Source of the DNA: Caldilineaceae bacterium
Lineage (GTDB): Bacteria > Chloroflexota > Anaerolineae > Caldilineales > Caldilineaceae
Direction: 5' to 3'
Length of the DNA: 7,669 nucleotides
Assembly (NCBI GenBank): GCA_015494005.1
Contig: WGCB01000732.1
Coordinates: 1 to 7,669 of the forward strand
Shown here: positions 7,491 through 7,669 of the stretch, piece after piece
How positions within the stretch are numbered: the stretch's first letter is position 1
How the letters are laid out: the number at the start of each line of letters is the position of its first letter
Program-made: the position numbers and the translations under genes
Notes under the pieces: generated by a model
Told to the model about the DNA's origin: nothing
Seen by the model: only the letters and a program-made list of their open reading frames with translations
The model's database searches: none

Positions 7491-7525
7491 CCGATCCAAC
7501 CGAGCAATCTTCCGTCACCGATTTT

Positions 7526-7531
7526 GGAGAG
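7526..7531 (+). promoter_or_regulatory. Ribosome binding site of pheT
   Basis: GGAGAG lies 5 nt before the ATG at 7537. It overlaps TTGGA (7524-7528), which could pair with TCCAA at 7495-7499 in the leader and partly hide the site. Confidence 0.7.
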
Positions 7532-7536
7532 CAACC

Positions 7537-7669
7537 ATGCTGGTTCCTGTTTCCTGGTTGAAAGAGTACGTCGATATCACCCTCACCACCGAGGAGCTGG
7601 CCGAGCGCATCACCCTGGCCGGGCTGGAGGTGGCCAGCATCCAGCGGGTGGGGGACTGGTGGGACCCGG
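7537..7669 (+). CDS. pheT: Phenylalanyl-tRNA synthetase beta subunit, N-terminal part
   Basis: The first 44 codons are present; the right edge of the window cuts the gene. The protein starts [14 protein letters not shown] and continues with [17 protein letters not shown] (16-32), the characteristic N-terminal module of bacterial PheT. PheT pairs with the catalytic alpha subunit PheS in an alpha2-beta2 cytoplasmic enzyme that charges tRNA-Phe; the beta subunit carries editing and tRNA-binding domains, which lie beyond this window. In many bacteria pheS lies directly upstream in a pheST operon. Here a NUDIX gene is upstream instead, and a separate promoter and structured leader precede pheT. 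The start is supported by GGAGAG 5 nt upstream. Only about 44 of the usual roughly 800 residues are visible, but the motif is distinctive. Confidence 0.88.
   Translation, partial: MLVPVSWLKEYVDITLTTEELAERITLAGLEVASIQRVGDWWDP

Noticed and set aside
7489..7522. Direct repeat CACCGAT at 7489-7495 and 7516-7522 as an operator
   Set aside because: There are only two 7-nt copies with 20 nt between them and no inverted symmetry; chance is likely.
7441..7536. T-box riboswitch before pheT
   Set aside because: The leader is too short from the inferred start, and no T-box core sequence or terminator/antiterminator pair with a T-run is present.

Overview
The window is G+C-rich DNA (roughly two thirds G+C by eye) with strong third-position G/C preference, and every gene I can support lies on the + strand. 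It holds eight genes: seven complete and one cut by the right edge. The pairing of large PTPS-related/YfhO-like membrane proteins with a compact GDP-mannose dehydratase, plus the overall codon style, suggests a Chloroflexota (Anaerolineae/Caldilineae-like) bacterium. That is an inference from protein style, not a marker-gene result. Most starts carry strong Shine-Dalgarno (SD) motifs (GGAGG-type), so the host mainly uses SD-led initiation.

Region 1 (1-3023) is a tight same-strand run, probably one operon that begins at or before the left edge: GDP-mannose 4,6-dehydratase (gmd), an alpha/beta hydrolase, a small DUF4062-like protein, and a DinB-like putative metal-dependent protein. Gaps are 33 to 57 nt. 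Apart from gmd, which makes GDP-4-keto-6-deoxymannose for deoxysugar glycans, the functions are only known at family level, and no shared pathway is evident.

Region 2 (3024-6644) starts with a consensus TATAAT box only 7 nt before an ATG that has no SD, so the transcript is probably leaderless. It encodes two polytopic membrane proteins that overlap by 11 nt. They share short aligned motifs and look like diverged tandem paralogues of the PTPS-related/YfhO-like group (GT-C-like topology), with different C-terminal exported domains. They may act in cell-surface glycan or lipid-linked sugar metabolism.

Region 3 (6645-7669) is a 133-nt, more A+T-rich spacer with an orphan Shine-Dalgarno motif, then a GTG-started NUDIX hydrolase, then an extended -10 promoter, a structured leader of about 90 nt, and the first 44 codons of pheT (phenylalanyl-tRNA synthetase beta subunit). 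pheS is not immediately upstream, so the usual pheST order is broken here.

I found no tRNA, rRNA, CRISPR array, insertion sequence or convincing Rho-independent terminator. No intergenic stretch exceeds 300 nt. I do not see a clear undescribed system. The best leads are the leaderless paralogue pair, the stand-alone DUF4062-like protein, and the pheT leader.
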